A DNA stretch of 40,213 nt from an uncultured Pelagibacteraceae bacterium (GTDB lineage: Bacteria > Pseudomonadota > Alphaproteobacteria > Pelagibacterales > Pelagibacteraceae), in assembly GCA_902593405.1 (NCBI GenBank), contig CACJIB010000012.1, positions 1-40,213 on the forward strand, written 5' to 3'. Of the stretch, positions 16,202 to 24,373 are shown piece by piece (position 1 is the first letter of the stretch; each line of letters begins with the position of its first letter). The notes beneath the pieces were generated by a model. It was not told the DNA's origin, did not search any database, and saw only the letters and a program-made list of their open reading frames with translations. Position numbers and translations under genes: made by a program.

Positions 16202-17107
16202 ATGATAAAATTTAAAAATTCAGAAATTACACCAGAGAATATTTATAAAAAAAGAAGATCTTTCATTAAATCTGTAGGTCTTGGTGCAAGCACATTAGCA
16301 ATGTCTAGTATACCCTTTTTAAATAAATCTTTAGCAAGTGAGAGAGATAAATTAACGAGTTATAAAGACATAACGACTTACAATAATTATTATGAGTTTG
16401 GAACATCAAAAAGTGATCCTTATAGAAACTCTCAAATATTTAAAACAACTCCTTGGGATATAGCTATTGAGGGTGAAGTTGAAAAACCAATAAAATTATC
16501 TATGGAAGAAATCTCAGAAATGTTTATTTCTGAAGAAAGAATATATCGATTAAGATGTGTTGAGGGTTGGTCTATGGTTATTCCATGGATGGGCTTTTCT
16601 TTGAGCAAATTACTATCAAAAGTAAATCCAACTAATAAAGCAAAATTTGTTGAATTTGAAAGTGTATATGACCCTGCACAAATGAAAGGTCAAAGATACC
16701 CTGTTTTAAACTGGCCTTACAATGAAGGTTTAAGAATTGATGAAGCCATGCATCCTTTGACAACAGTTGTGACAGGTTTATATGGTAAAAAACTCCCTAA
16801 TCAAAACGGAGCACCACTAAGAATTTTTATTCCATGGAAGTATGGTTTTAAAAGTGCAAAAGCTATTGTTAAAATTAAATTTGTTGAAAACATGCCTACC
16901 TCATCATGGATGTGGGCTTCACCTAGAGAGTATGGATTTTACTCAAATGTTAACCCTAATGTTGATCACCCAAGATGGTCTCAAGCAACTGAAAGAATAA
17001 TAGGTGAAGGTGTTTGGGCGCCTAGAGTAAAGACCTTAATGTTTAATGGTTATGGAGATGAAGTTGCAAGTCTCTATAGCGGTATGGATTTAAAAAAAAA
17101 TTTCTAA
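16202..17107 (+). CDS. msrP: Protein-methionine-sulfoxide reductase catalytic subunit (molybdoenzyme)
   Basis: Periplasmic Mo-molybdopterin enzyme that repairs methionine sulfoxide in secreted proteins. The Tat export signal is visible as KKRRSFIKS at residues 16-24, followed by a hydrophobic stretch and SLAS near residue 46. The molybdenum-ligand Cys119 sits in RLRCVEGWSMVIPWMGF. WPYNEGLRIDEAMHPL and NGAPLRIFIPWKYGFKSAK are family hallmarks of the YedY/MsrP group. The length (301) is close to the usual 330 or so. It lies one base after moaE and seven before msrQ, forming the expected pair. Confidence 0.93.
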   Translation: MIKFKNSEITPENIYKKRRSFIKSVGLGASTLAMSSIPFLNKSLASERDKLTSYKDITTYNNYYEFGTSKSDPYRNSQIFKTTPWDIAIEGEVEKPIKLSMEEISEMFISEERIYRLRCVEGWSMVIPWMGFSLSKLLSKVNPTNKAKFVEFESVYDPAQMKGQRYPVLNWPYNEGLRIDEAMHPLTTVVTGLYGKKLPNQNGAPLRIFIPWKYGFKSAKAIVKIKFVENMPTSSWMWASPREYGFYSNVNPNVDHPRWSQATERIIGEGVWAPRVKTLMFNGYGDEVASLYSGMDLKKNF

Positions 17108-17113
17108 ATTAAA

Positions 17114-17695
17114 TTGAGAAGATATTCTAAAACTCTAGTTTTTTTTCTTTCTCTTTGGCCAATTTATGTCATTTCTTATCAAATAATTTTTAATCAATTA
17201 GGTCCAGAGCCTGTTGATAGAATCATAAATCACTTTGGAGAATGGACTTTGATATTTATTCTTTTAACTCTTTCAATGACACCACTTAAACAAATTACAA
17301 AATCAGTAGAGTGGATCAAGTTTAGAAGAATGCTTGGTTTGTTTACTTTTTTTTATGCATCTATTCATATGTTAAGTTATGTTGGTCTTGATTACAGATT
17401 TGATTTTGAGCCACTGATAAATGATGTTTTAAAGAAGAAGTTTATCTTTATAGGATTTTCAGCTTGGCTGTTGTTAATTCCACTTGCTGTAACGTCATCT
17501 GAGAGAATGGTTATACTGTTAAAACAAAATTGGAAAAAAATTCATAGATTAATTTATATAATTGGGATTTTTGGCGTACTTCATTATATTTGGCTATCAA
17601 AAACAATATTTTTCAAACCACTTATATTTTTAATTATTTTAGTAATTCTTTTACTTTTAAGAATTAAAATTACAAGATCAGCTTCTAAAATCTGA
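17114..17695 (+). CDS. msrQ: Heme-binding membrane subunit MsrQ
   Basis: Inner-membrane cytochrome b-type subunit that passes electrons from the quinone or flavin pool to MsrP. The 193 residues form about six membrane segments. Candidate heme ligands are in FYASIHMLSYVGLD and KKIHRLIYIIGIFGVLHYIWL. GPEPVDRIINHFGEWTLIFILLTLSMTPLK matches the MsrQ N-terminal block, which supports the TTG start at 17114; the first downstream ATG would delete the first helix and that block. The gene overlaps the mocA-like gene tail to tail by 18 bases. Confidence 0.9.
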   Translation: MRRYSKTLVFFLSLWPIYVISYQIIFNQLGPEPVDRIINHFGEWTLIFILLTLSMTPLKQITKSVEWIKFRRMLGLFTFFYASIHMLSYVGLDYRFDFEPLINDVLKKKFIFIGFSAWLLLIPLAVTSSERMVILLKQNWKKIHRLIYIIGIFGVLHYIWLSKTIFFKPLIFLIILVILLLLRIKITRSASKI

Positions 17696-18253
17696 GGCTT
17701 TATCAAAATCTTTAAAAGATTTGATACTCTTAGTTTTAATAAAATTTGTTCTATTTTTAAGACTCTTAACCATAAATTTTGCTCCAAACTGACCTTTAAT
17801 ATTTTTAAATTTTTTTATTAAAGAATTATCAAAACCGATGGGGTTACCTACTCTAGTTTTATATTTTAATGCATGTATTAAAAATTTTTTAGAATTTATA
17901 GATCTACAAATTTTATTTATATCTGACTGTTTAACAAATGGCATGTCCGACTGAGCTACAATAAAGCCCTTATCATTTTTAGATATTTTTTTTAATCCTG
18001 TTTTTATAGAAGAGGCCATCCCTTGTTTATGATTTTTATTATAGGTAAAAATAATTTTTTTATTTTTTTTTATTATTTTTTTTACTTCTTTGTGTTGATG
18101 GCCAAGAACTATGATAATTTTATTTACTTTACTTTTTTTTAATACATTTAATGAATAATTTATTAACGGTTTATTTTTATATAGCTTAATCAGTTTATTT
18201 TCAGATTTCATTCTTTTTGATTGGCCAGCTGCAAGTAATATTGCTTTAATCAC
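17678..18253 (-). CDS. MobA-like nucleotidyltransferase (probable molybdenum cofactor cytidylyltransferase)
   Basis: A 191-residue NTP-transferase-fold protein. The N-terminus IKAILLAAGQSKRMKSENKL is the nucleotide-binding loop (LLAAGxSxRM). VAQSDMPFV carries the metal-binding Asp, and IGFDNSLIKKF lies near the end. Its place at the end of a cox-type operon right after XdhC fits MocA, which adds CMP to the cofactor of xanthine dehydrogenase/CO dehydrogenase-family enzymes; a MobA guanylyltransferase is less likely in this context. It starts inside the xdhC stop (ATGA overlap). Lysine-rich, A-heavy sequence. Confidence 0.82.
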   Translation of the reverse strand: MIKAILLAAGQSKRMKSENKLIKLYKNKPLINYSLNVLKKSKVNKIIIVLGHQHKEVKKIIKKNKKIIFTYNKNHKQGMASSIKTGLKKISKNDKGFIVAQSDMPFVKQSDINKICRSINSKKFLIHALKYKTRVGNPIGFDNSLIKKFKNIKGQFGAKFMVKSLKNRTNFIKTKSIKSFKDFDKASDFRS

Positions 18254-18930
18254 TTTTTATAAGTTTCTGATACTAATTGAGCTATAATAGATAAAGCAAT
18301 CTCTGGAGCAGATTTACCACCAAGCTTAATACCAATTGGTCCGTGAATTGAATTAATTTCATAATTTGTAAATCCAGCTTCAGCTAATCTTTGACATCTA
18401 TTTTCATGGGTTTTTTTACTGCCAAGTGCTCCAATATAATAAAATTTATTTTTTAATGCGTATTGCAAAGCAGGATCATCTATTTTTGGATCATGTGTTA
18501 AAGCTATTAAGGCTGTGCTTGAATTTGTTTCAATTTCTTCAAAAGCTTCTTTTGGCCATTTGTTAATAACTTTAATTTCAGGAAATCTTTGCTCAGATGC
18601 AAAATATCCTCTTGGATCTATGATACTAATTTCAAAATTTAAACTTTTTGCAAAATCAACTAAATATTGTGCAATATGCACAGCCCCAACAATAATTACT
18701 TTTATTGGTTTTATATAAGTTTCAACAAATATCTCTGAATTTTCTATAACGCCGTTTTTTTTTGATTTAAAAAAATTTTCTATTTCATCAGCATATTTTG
18801 AAAATTCTCCTTTTGGAGAAGTGCCAGGTAAATAAATTTCACTATCACCATTTTCTAAATTTGTAAGAATTGCAAACTCAGTTTTTGATGATTTTTTTTT
18901 TAATATTTCTTCAAGTGTTTTAATTTTCAT
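18250..18930 (-). CDS. XdhC-type molybdenum cofactor insertion protein (Rossmann domain half)
   Basis: A maturation factor that handles the sulfurated molybdenum cofactor for xanthine-dehydrogenase-family enzymes. The 226-residue chain has a short N-terminal domain, then the XdhC Rossmann domain from about residue 75. SIIDPRGYFASEQRFP, ALTHDPKIDDPAL, YYIGALGSKKTHENR and HGPIGIKLGGKSAPEIALSI are all XdhC hallmarks. The dinucleotide loop reads G82-A83-V84-H85 where relatives usually have GAGH, so nucleotide binding may be altered. It overlaps the CoxI-like gene before it (TAATG) and the mocA-like gene after it (ATGA). Confidence 0.87.
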   Translation of the reverse strand: MKIKTLEEILKKKSSKTEFAILTNLENGDSEIYLPGTSPKGEFSKYADEIENFFKSKKNGVIENSEIFVETYIKPIKVIIVGAVHIAQYLVDFAKSLNFEISIIDPRGYFASEQRFPEIKVINKWPKEAFEEIETNSSTALIALTHDPKIDDPALQYALKNKFYYIGALGSKKTHENRCQRLAEAGFTNYEINSIHGPIGIKLGGKSAPEIALSIIAQLVSETYKK

Positions 18931-19259
18931 TAGTGTATCTGCTCAATATATACAGCTATCTCTCCGCCACAAGCTAGACCCACTTCCCACGCGCTCTCAT
19001 TCGAAACTTTAAACTCTATTTTTTTACAAGGCTTGTTGTCTTTAATTAATGATAGACATTCGCTTACAACTGCAGACTCCACACATCCTCCAGAAACTGA
19101 TCCTGAAAAATCTCCTTTTTCGTTCACAATCATTCTACTACCAACTTGTCTAGGTGATGACCCCCAGGTTTGAATTACTGTTGCTAAAACTACTTTTTGA
19201 TTAGCGTTGATCCAATCTTTAGCTTCGTCTAATATTTTCTCATCAAATGAATTTTTCAT
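18930..19259 (-). CDS. CoxI/XdhC N-terminal-domain protein
   Basis: A 109-residue stand-alone version of the XdhC_CoxI domain: VVLATVIQTWGSSPRQVGSRMIV, then GSVSGGCVESAVVSE with the conserved Cys of the SGGCVE motif, thought to hold the cofactor or its sulfur. In many bacteria this domain and the Rossmann domain form one protein of about 300 residues. Here they are two overlapping genes. The domain boundary is clean (stop and ATG overlap, no broken motif), so this is a true two-gene arrangement and not a frameshift. Confidence 0.85.
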   Translation of the reverse strand: MKNSFDEKILDEAKDWINANQKVVLATVIQTWGSSPRQVGSRMIVNEKGDFSGSVSGGCVESAVVSECLSLIKDNKPCKKIEFKVSNESAWEVGLACGGEIAVYIEQIH

Positions 19260-19280
19260 CTGATAAAATATAGTTTCTAT

Positions 19281-20066
19281 CTAACAAGCATCAACGGCTT
19301 TTTTAGCCTGAGTGACAACTAAACTAGCTCTAAATTCTGCAGAAGCATGCATATCAGCGTTCATTTCTGAACTATCTAGATCCATTCCATCTATTGAGGA
19401 AGAGGAAAAATTACCCGATAGAGCTTTCGACATTTCTTTATCATTATAAACACATGATTTTGCACCAGTAACTGCAACGTTTACATCTCCTTTATGTTTA
19501 GCCACATATACTCCAACGATTGCATATCTAGATGCAGGATTAGGATGTTTTTGATAGCTAGATTTTTCTGGTATTTGAAATTCTATAGCTTCAATTAACT
19601 CACCCTTTTTTAAAGCTGTCTCAAACATTCCTTTAAAAAACTTTGCCGCTTCAATTTTTCTTTCGTTCGTATGTATTGTTGCGTTTAAAGCTATACATGC
19701 AGATGGATAATCAGCTGATGGATCGTTATTTGCAATTGAACCACCTATCGTTCCTCTATTTCTTACTTGTGGATCACCAATTCCTTCAGCCAAACTAGAC
19801 AATGATGGAATTGCTTTTTTAACATCTTTAGAATTTGAAACTTCAACATGTTTAGTTGCAGCTCCTATTGTAACTGATTTGCCACTTACTTTTATACCAC
19901 TTAATTTTTTAATATTTTTTATATCAATTAAATCTTTGTAAGTAGCCAATCCTAATTTCATTGAAGGAATAGTAGTCATTCCTCCTGCTAAAAAAGCAGA
20001 ACTAGATGAAGCAAGTTTAGATGCCTCTTTACTATCTTTTGCTGAATGATAATTAAAATCTTTCAT
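19281..20066 (-). CDS. CoxM-like FAD-binding subunit of a molybdenum hydroxylase
   Basis: Medium (flavin) subunit that takes electrons from the Fe-S subunit. The 261-residue chain shows both FAD-binding motifs, AGGMTTIPSMKLGL (about 27-40) and GTIGGSIANNDPSADYPSA (about 105-123), as in CoxM and other CO dehydrogenase/xanthine dehydrogenase flavin subunits. A good ribosome site (AGGAGG) precedes the ATG at 20066 on the minus strand, and the gene follows coxL after 7 bases. Acceptor and substrate of the complex are not evident. Confidence 0.9.
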   Translation of the reverse strand: MKDFNYHSAKDSKEASKLASSSSAFLAGGMTTIPSMKLGLATYKDLIDIKNIKKLSGIKVSGKSVTIGAATKHVEVSNSKDVKKAIPSLSSLAEGIGDPQVRNRGTIGGSIANNDPSADYPSACIALNATIHTNERKIEAAKFFKGMFETALKKGELIEAIEFQIPEKSSYQKHPNPASRYAIVGVYVAKHKGDVNVAVTGAKSCVYNDKEMSKALSGNFSSSSIDGMDLDSSEMNADMHASAEFRASLVVTQAKKAVDAC

Positions 20067-20073
20067 AAACCTC

Positions 20074-22452
20074 CTATGCTGCTTTTGCGTTAGATTTTTT
20101 TAGATTTTTACAAGCCTTCCACACTTTTTCAGCTGTAGCTGGCATAGTAACCTCTTGTCCACCTAAAGCATCAATTACAGCATTCATCACAGTAGGTGGT
20201 GCTGCTATTGCTCCTGCTTCTCCACAACCTTTAACTCCTAAAGGATTTGTGGTTGCATGTGTACAAGTATAACCAATGTTGAACTCAGGAAAATTATCTG
20301 CACGAGGCATCGTATAATCCATATAAGATCCAGTCATCAACTGACCTGTTTCATCATACTCTGCATTTTCATACAATGCTTGACCAATACCTTGAGCAAG
20401 ACCACCATGGACCTGTCCTTCGACAACCATTGGATTAATTATTCTTCCAAAATCATCACAAGCTGTATATTTTTCTAGCTTCACATGACCTGTTTCTGGA
20501 TCTATCTCAACTTCAGCAATATGTGTTCCTGCTGGAAAAGAAAAGTTTGAAGGATCATAAAAAGAAGTTTCTTTTAAACCAGGCTCATCACCCTCTGGCA
20601 ATGGAGATTTCATTTCATCTCTTACACCCGGTAAATAACAAGCAAAAGCTACTTCTCCTATTGTTTTCTTTTTATTTGATTTAGAAACAATAAATTCACC
20701 ATCTTTAAACTCAACATCTTCTGGATTTGCCTCTAACATTTTTGCTGTAACTCTTTTACCTTTTTCAACTATTTTTTTACAAGCATTAACAATTGCGATA
20801 CCACCAACAGCTAAAGATCTAGAACCGTATGTTCCCATACCAAATGTTCCTTTATCTGTATCTCCATGAACGATATCTATATTTTCTATTGGCACACCTA
20901 ACTCATCAGCTGCTATTTGAGCAAAAGTTGTTTGGTGACTTTGTCCATGACTATGTGAACCTGTATAAACAGTGACTTGTCCAGTAGGATTGAATCTTAC
21001 TTCTGCAGACTCCCATAATCCAACTCCACATCCTAAAGACATTACAGCAGCCGAAGGAGCAATACCGCATGCTTCAAAATATGAAGTAACACCTATTCCT
21101 CTTAGTTTTCCTTTGGCTTCAGACTCTTTTCTTCTTGCCTCAAAACCTTTGTAGTCTGCCATCTGTTTTGCCTTTTCCATTCCAGCAACATAATCGCCAG
21201 AATCTACTGTATGAACTAATGTCTGTTTAAAAGGGAATGCAGTAGGGAAATTTTTAATTCTAAGTTCAGTTTTATCTATCCCTAATTCCATTGAAGCTTT
21301 TTCAACTAATCTTTCAATAGTGTATGTAGCCTCTGGTCTTCCTGCACCTCTATAAGCATCTACTGGAGCTGTATTTGTATATACAGCTTTGACATTTGTA
21401 TAAGCTGCTGGAATTTCATAAACTCCAGTTGCACAAGGTCCAAATAAATAAGTTGGTGTTACTGTGCCGAATACTCGAGCATAAGCTCCAAGGTTTGCTA
21501 TGGTCTCATTTTTAAAACCAAGAAACTTTCCATCTTTAGTAACCGCTAATTCTGCATGAGTTACATGATCTCTTCCATGTATGTCAGTTAAAAAAGACTC
21601 TGATCTTTCTGCAACCCACTTTATAGCTCTATTAATTTTTTTAGCTGCCCAACTACAAACAATATCTTCATTGTAGACATTAATTTTTGAACCAAAACCA
21701 CCGCCAACATCTGGAGCTACAACTCTTAACTTATGTTCAGGAGCTACATTTCCAAAAGCAGACATTATCAATCTTGACAAATGTGGATTTTGACTTGTTG
21801 TATATAAAGTAATCTCTTCAGATGCTGCATTGTAATCGGCAACACATGCTCTTGGCTCCATTGCATTTGGAATTAATCTATTATTAATGATATCAATAGA
21901 AATTACTTTATCAGCCTTATCAAATGCTTCTTTAACTTTTTGTCTATCGCCTAACAACCAGTCAAAACAAAGATTTTTATCGATGCCTTCATGAATAGTA
22001 TCTCCATTCATAGCATCTGCAGTACTTGTGACTGCTTTTAATACTTTGTAATCAACTTCAACTTTTTCTGCAGCTTCTTTTGCTTCTGCTAAACTTTCAG
22101 CAATTACAACAGCAACTGGATCTCCAACAAAATTTACATTATCTTTAGCTAGCGGAGGGTTTCCAGGACATTTCATTTCTGTACCGTCTTCACTTCTAAT
22201 CGCCCAACCCGCAATCAAACCTCCAATTTTATCATCTGCTATTTCTTTGCCTGTAAGTATGCTTACTACTCCTGATGATTTTAAAGCTTTATCGATATTT
22301 ATTTTTTTAATAGATGCTCTTGCGTGCGGTGATCTAACAAAAATTGCATAAGTTTGATTTGCTAAATTAATATCTGCTGTATATCTACCTTTACCAGTTA
22401 AAAATCTTTTATCCTCTTTTCTCTCAACTCTAGAACCTACTAAACTTGCCAT
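20074..22452 (-). CDS. Form II CoxL-like molybdopterin-binding large subunit
   Basis: Catalytic subunit of a molybdenum hydroxylase of the xanthine dehydrogenase family (792 residues, full length). The active-site loop reads AYRGAGR at residues 366-372, the form II motif; true aerobic CO dehydrogenases (form I) have AYxCSFR with an active-site Cys, absent here. The conserved base Glu745 lies in GVKGCGEAGAIAAPP. PDVGGGFGSKINVYNEDI and GSHSHGQSHQTTFAQIAAD are cofactor-binding blocks. It sits in the order coxS-coxL-coxM with a strong GGAGG ribosome site. Annotated relatives are called CO or aldehyde dehydrogenases, but form II substrates are mostly unknown; an aldehyde or N-heterocycle is as likely as CO. 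Confidence 0.92.
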   Translation of the reverse strand: MASLVGSRVERKEDKRFLTGKGRYTADINLANQTYAIFVRSPHARASIKKINIDKALKSSGVVSILTGKEIADDKIGGLIAGWAIRSEDGTEMKCPGNPPLAKDNVNFVGDPVAVVIAESLAEAKEAAEKVEVDYKVLKAVTSTADAMNGDTIHEGIDKNLCFDWLLGDRQKVKEAFDKADKVISIDIINNRLIPNAMEPRACVADYNAASEEITLYTTSQNPHLSRLIMSAFGNVAPEHKLRVVAPDVGGGFGSKINVYNEDIVCSWAAKKINRAIKWVAERSESFLTDIHGRDHVTHAELAVTKDGKFLGFKNETIANLGAYARVFGTVTPTYLFGPCATGVYEIPAAYTNVKAVYTNTAPVDAYRGAGRPEATYTIERLVEKASMELGIDKTELRIKNFPTAFPFKQTLVHTVDSGDYVAGMEKAKQMADYKGFEARRKESEAKGKLRGIGVTSYFEACGIAPSAAVMSLGCGVGLWESAEVRFNPTGQVTVYTGSHSHGQSHQTTFAQIAADELGVPIENIDIVHGDTDKGTFGMGTYGSRSLAVGGIAIVNACKKIVEKGKRVTAKMLEANPEDVEFKDGEFIVSKSNKKKTIGEVAFACYLPGVRDEMKSPLPEGDEPGLKETSFYDPSNFSFPAGTHIAEVEIDPETGHVKLEKYTACDDFGRIINPMVVEGQVHGGLAQGIGQALYENAEYDETGQLMTGSYMDYTMPRADNFPEFNIGYTCTHATTNPLGVKGCGEAGAIAAPPTVMNAVIDALGGQEVTMPATAEKVWKACKNLKKSNAKAA

Positions 22453-22472
22453 TTTCTTTCTCCTCCTTAAAA

Positions 22473-22934
22473 TTACATTTTTGTTGCTGCTTCTTTAACT
22501 GCTGCAACAATATTTTGATAACCTGTACATCTGCAGATATTTCCTTCTAACCAATCTCTAATTTCTGTATCTGATGGTTTTTTGTTTTTTTGCAAAAGAT
22601 CAACTGCGCTCATAACCATTCCTGGAGTACAAAAACCACACTGTAAGCCATGAAGTTTTTTGAACGCCTCCTGCATTGGATGCATTTTTCCATTTGTTTC
22701 TAAACCCTCAATTGTTGTAATTTTTGATCCATTAACGTCAGCTGCTAAAGCCGTACAACTTTTCAAAGAGTTTCCATCAACATGAACTACACATGCTCCG
22801 CATTGACTAGTGTCACATCCAATATGCGTACCTGTTAACTGTAAATGCTCTCTTAAAAATGTAGATAATAAAGTGTTATCTGAAGCCTCTTTTTCGACTT
22901 TTCTTCCATTAACTTCTAGTGAAATTTTACCCAT
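22473..22934 (-). CDS. CoxS-like [2Fe-2S] small subunit
   Basis: Electron-transfer subunit with two [2Fe-2S] clusters. I start it at the ATG at 22934 (153 residues) because AAAGGAGAG lies just upstream and [14 protein letters not shown] is the normal family N-terminus; the longer open frame adds 38 atypical residues. The plant-ferredoxin-type cluster is C40-x4-C45-x2-C48-x11-C60. The C-terminal cluster is C99-x2-C102-x31-C134-x1-C136. Both sets are complete. It is separated from coxG by 95 bases carrying two palindromes, unlike the tight packing elsewhere in the operon. Confidence 0.92.
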   Translation of the reverse strand: MGKISLEVNGRKVEKEASDNTLLSTFLREHLQLTGTHIGCDTSQCGACVVHVDGNSLKSCTALAADVNGSKITTIEGLETNGKMHPMQEAFKKLHGLQCGFCTPGMVMSAVDLLQKNKKPSDTEIRDWLEGNICRCTGYQNIVAAVKEAATKM

Positions 22935-23029
22935 AATCTCTCCTTTAATTAATATCTTCACCCATGAAGATTTAATCATTTTGGGAATGCAAAGGCAACT
23001 ATCAATTTTAACTCTAGTAATACTAGAAT
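22935..23029 (-). promoter_or_regulatory. coxG-coxS spacer with two hairpins
   Basis: The spacer has a 15-base palindrome, TCTAGTA/TACTAGA with a 1-base centre (23013-23027), directly after the coxG stop. A 7-bp stem with a 4-base loop (22954-22971) sits just before the coxS ribosome site. Such elements in a compact operon suggest a processing site, transcript stabiliser or internal promoter setting the CoxS-L-M level apart from CoxG. Confidence 0.5.
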
Positions 23030-23596
23030 TTATTTTAAAAACATCCAATAAATTATGAAAATTCCTAGAACTACTGCAGCTGTTAAATATCTATAATTAA
23101 TTTTTGACATAGGTACTTTTTGGTCGTCGGACTCGGCTATCTCACTTGATTCATTTTTTTCAGAAGAAATTAATTCAGAAAATTTACCAAAAAATATATC
23201 TGCCATTTTTTTTGCTGTCATATCTATAAGTCGTGAACCCACTTGTGCAATTTTACCACCTACTTGTGCTTCAACAGAATAAATTAAATTTGTTCCGTTG
23301 TCTGTATCCTCAAGTTTAACTTCAGCTTCTCCTGAAGCAAAACCAACTAAGGAGTTTCCAGAACCTAATATCTTATAGCTGTTAGGAGGGTTTAAATCTT
23401 TTAACTCAATATCACCAGAAAATGCTGCATTAAAAGGTCCAATTTTATTTGTAGCTTTTGCAGAAAATTCAGTTTCAGATTTTTTATTAAACTCTTCACA
23501 TCCAGGGATTGCTTGTTTTAGTATTTCTGGATCATTTAAAGCATCCCAAACTTTTTGTTTCTCTAAATTAATTTTATAAGATCCTGTTAATTTCAT
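23030..23596 (-). CDS. CoxG-like SRPBCC protein with C-terminal membrane anchor
   Basis: A 188-residue protein of the CoxG (COG3427) family. The N-terminus [36 protein letters not shown] is diagnostic, followed by the SRPBCC beta sheet with [25 protein letters not shown] polar linker then leads to one C-terminal hydrophobic segment (about 168-186). In CO dehydrogenase clusters CoxG recruits the enzyme to the membrane, and the tail here fits that. It is the first gene of the minus-strand operon. Its start codon lies 21 bases from the divergent DUF1244 gene and has no visible ribosome site, so a very short leader is likely. Confidence 0.88.
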   Translation of the reverse strand: MKLTGSYKINLEKQKVWDALNDPEILKQAIPGCEEFNKKSETEFSAKATNKIGPFNAAFSGDIELKDLNPPNSYKILGSGNSLVGFASGEAEVKLEDTDNGTNLIYSVEAQVGGKIAQVGSRLIDMTAKKMADIFFGKFSELISSEKNESSEIAESDDQKVPMSKINYRYLTAAVVLGIFIIYWMFLK

Positions 23597-23606
23597 TAAT
23601 TAAACA

Positions 23607-23613
23607 TATAATA
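23607..23613. promoter_or_regulatory. Overlapping divergent -10 boxes between coxG and DUF1244 gene
   Basis: TATAAT (23607-23612) faces right, 5 bases before the DUF1244 ATG. Its offset complement TATTAT (23608-23613) faces left, 11 bases before the coxG ATG. If used, both transcripts would have almost no leader and their polymerases would compete. Pattern-based only; -35 boxes would fall within the opposing genes. Confidence 0.35.
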
Positions 23614-23617
23614 AATT

Positions 23618-23863
23618 ATGGACGAAAATACAAAAAAAGAATTACAGTCTGCAGCATTCGAAAGGCTTATATCTCATCTTAGAGAAAGAAAAGATGTGCA
23701 AAATATAGATCTGATGAATCTTGCAGGTTTTTGTAGAAACTGTCTTTCTAAATGGTATAGAGAAGAGGCGGGGAAAAAAGGAATTGAAATTTCTGATCCT
23801 GATGCAAGAGAGCATGTTTACGGGATGCCTTATTCTGAATGGAAAGATAAATATCAAAAATAA
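23618..23863 (+). CDS. DUF1244 family protein
   Basis: A conserved small protein of 81 residues. The family, common in alphaproteobacteria, is recognised from AAFERLISHLRERKDVQNIDLMNLAGFCRNCLSKWY and the end DAREHVYGMPYSEWKDKY. Two cysteines (FCRNC) and several conserved Trp and Tyr residues are present; the fold is helical and the function unknown. It appears to lack a leader, with a TATAAT box 5 bases before ATG 23618. It is divergent from coxG and ends tail to tail against moaB with no gap. Confidence 0.9.
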   Translation: MDENTKKELQSAAFERLISHLRERKDVQNIDLMNLAGFCRNCLSKWYREEAGKKGIEISDPDAREHVYGMPYSEWKDKYQK

Positions 23864-24364
23864 TTATTTCTCTTTAAGTCTAGGGAATAATTCTACAAAA
23901 TTACAGGGTTTATGATTAATGTCTAATTGATGCTTTAATATTCCATCCCACGCATCAGTTACACCTCCTGAGGATCCTGGTAATGCAAATATATATTTAC
24001 CATTAGATAAAGCTGCACAAGCTCTAGATTGTATAGATGATGTTCCAACTGTTTTTAGACTTATTGTTCTAAAAACCTCCCCAAATCCAGGTATATGTTT
24101 ATCTGCAATTTCATTAACTGCTTCAGGAGTTATATCTCTTCCAGTAAGACCTGTTCCTCCAGTAGTAATAATAACGTCTATATCTTTTTGATTAGTCCAT
24201 TCTTTTAAAATTTTTACAATATCTTCTTTATTGTCTTTACAAATTTTTCTATCAATTAATTGATGTTTAGCTTCTTTAATTTTTTCAACCAAGATTGCAC
24301 CTGATTTATCATTATCAAATGTTCTTGTATCTGTTACAGTTAATAAAGCAATATTTACATCCAT
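23864..24364 (-). CDS. moaB: Molybdenum cofactor biosynthesis protein MoaB/MogA type
   Basis: Adenylates molybdopterin before molybdenum insertion (MogA-type role). The 166-residue chain has NIALLTVTDTRTFDNDKSG, VDVIITTGGTGLTGRDITPEAV and ALPGSSGGVTDAWDGILKHQLD, all conserved in the family. The C-terminal NHKPCNFVELFPRLK favours MoaB, as far as sequence alone allows. The gene adds to the molybdenum island. The MoeA protein needed for metal insertion is not in the window. Only 9 bases separate its start from the divergent TauE/SafE gene. Confidence 0.9.
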   Translation of the reverse strand: MDVNIALLTVTDTRTFDNDKSGAILVEKIKEAKHQLIDRKICKDNKEDIVKILKEWTNQKDIDVIITTGGTGLTGRDITPEAVNEIADKHIPGFGEVFRTISLKTVGTSSIQSRACAALSNGKYIFALPGSSGGVTDAWDGILKHQLDINHKPCNFVELFPRLKEK

Positions 24365-24373
24365 AATTTAAAA

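Noticed and set aside
18930-18931. Possible frameshift splitting an XdhC gene
   Set aside because: The break lies between complete domains with a clean stop/start overlap and no interrupted motif, so two genes are the better reading.
20074-22452. Calling CoxL a true carbon monoxide dehydrogenase
   Set aside because: The active-site loop is AYRGAGR (form II), lacking the Cys of form I enzymes.
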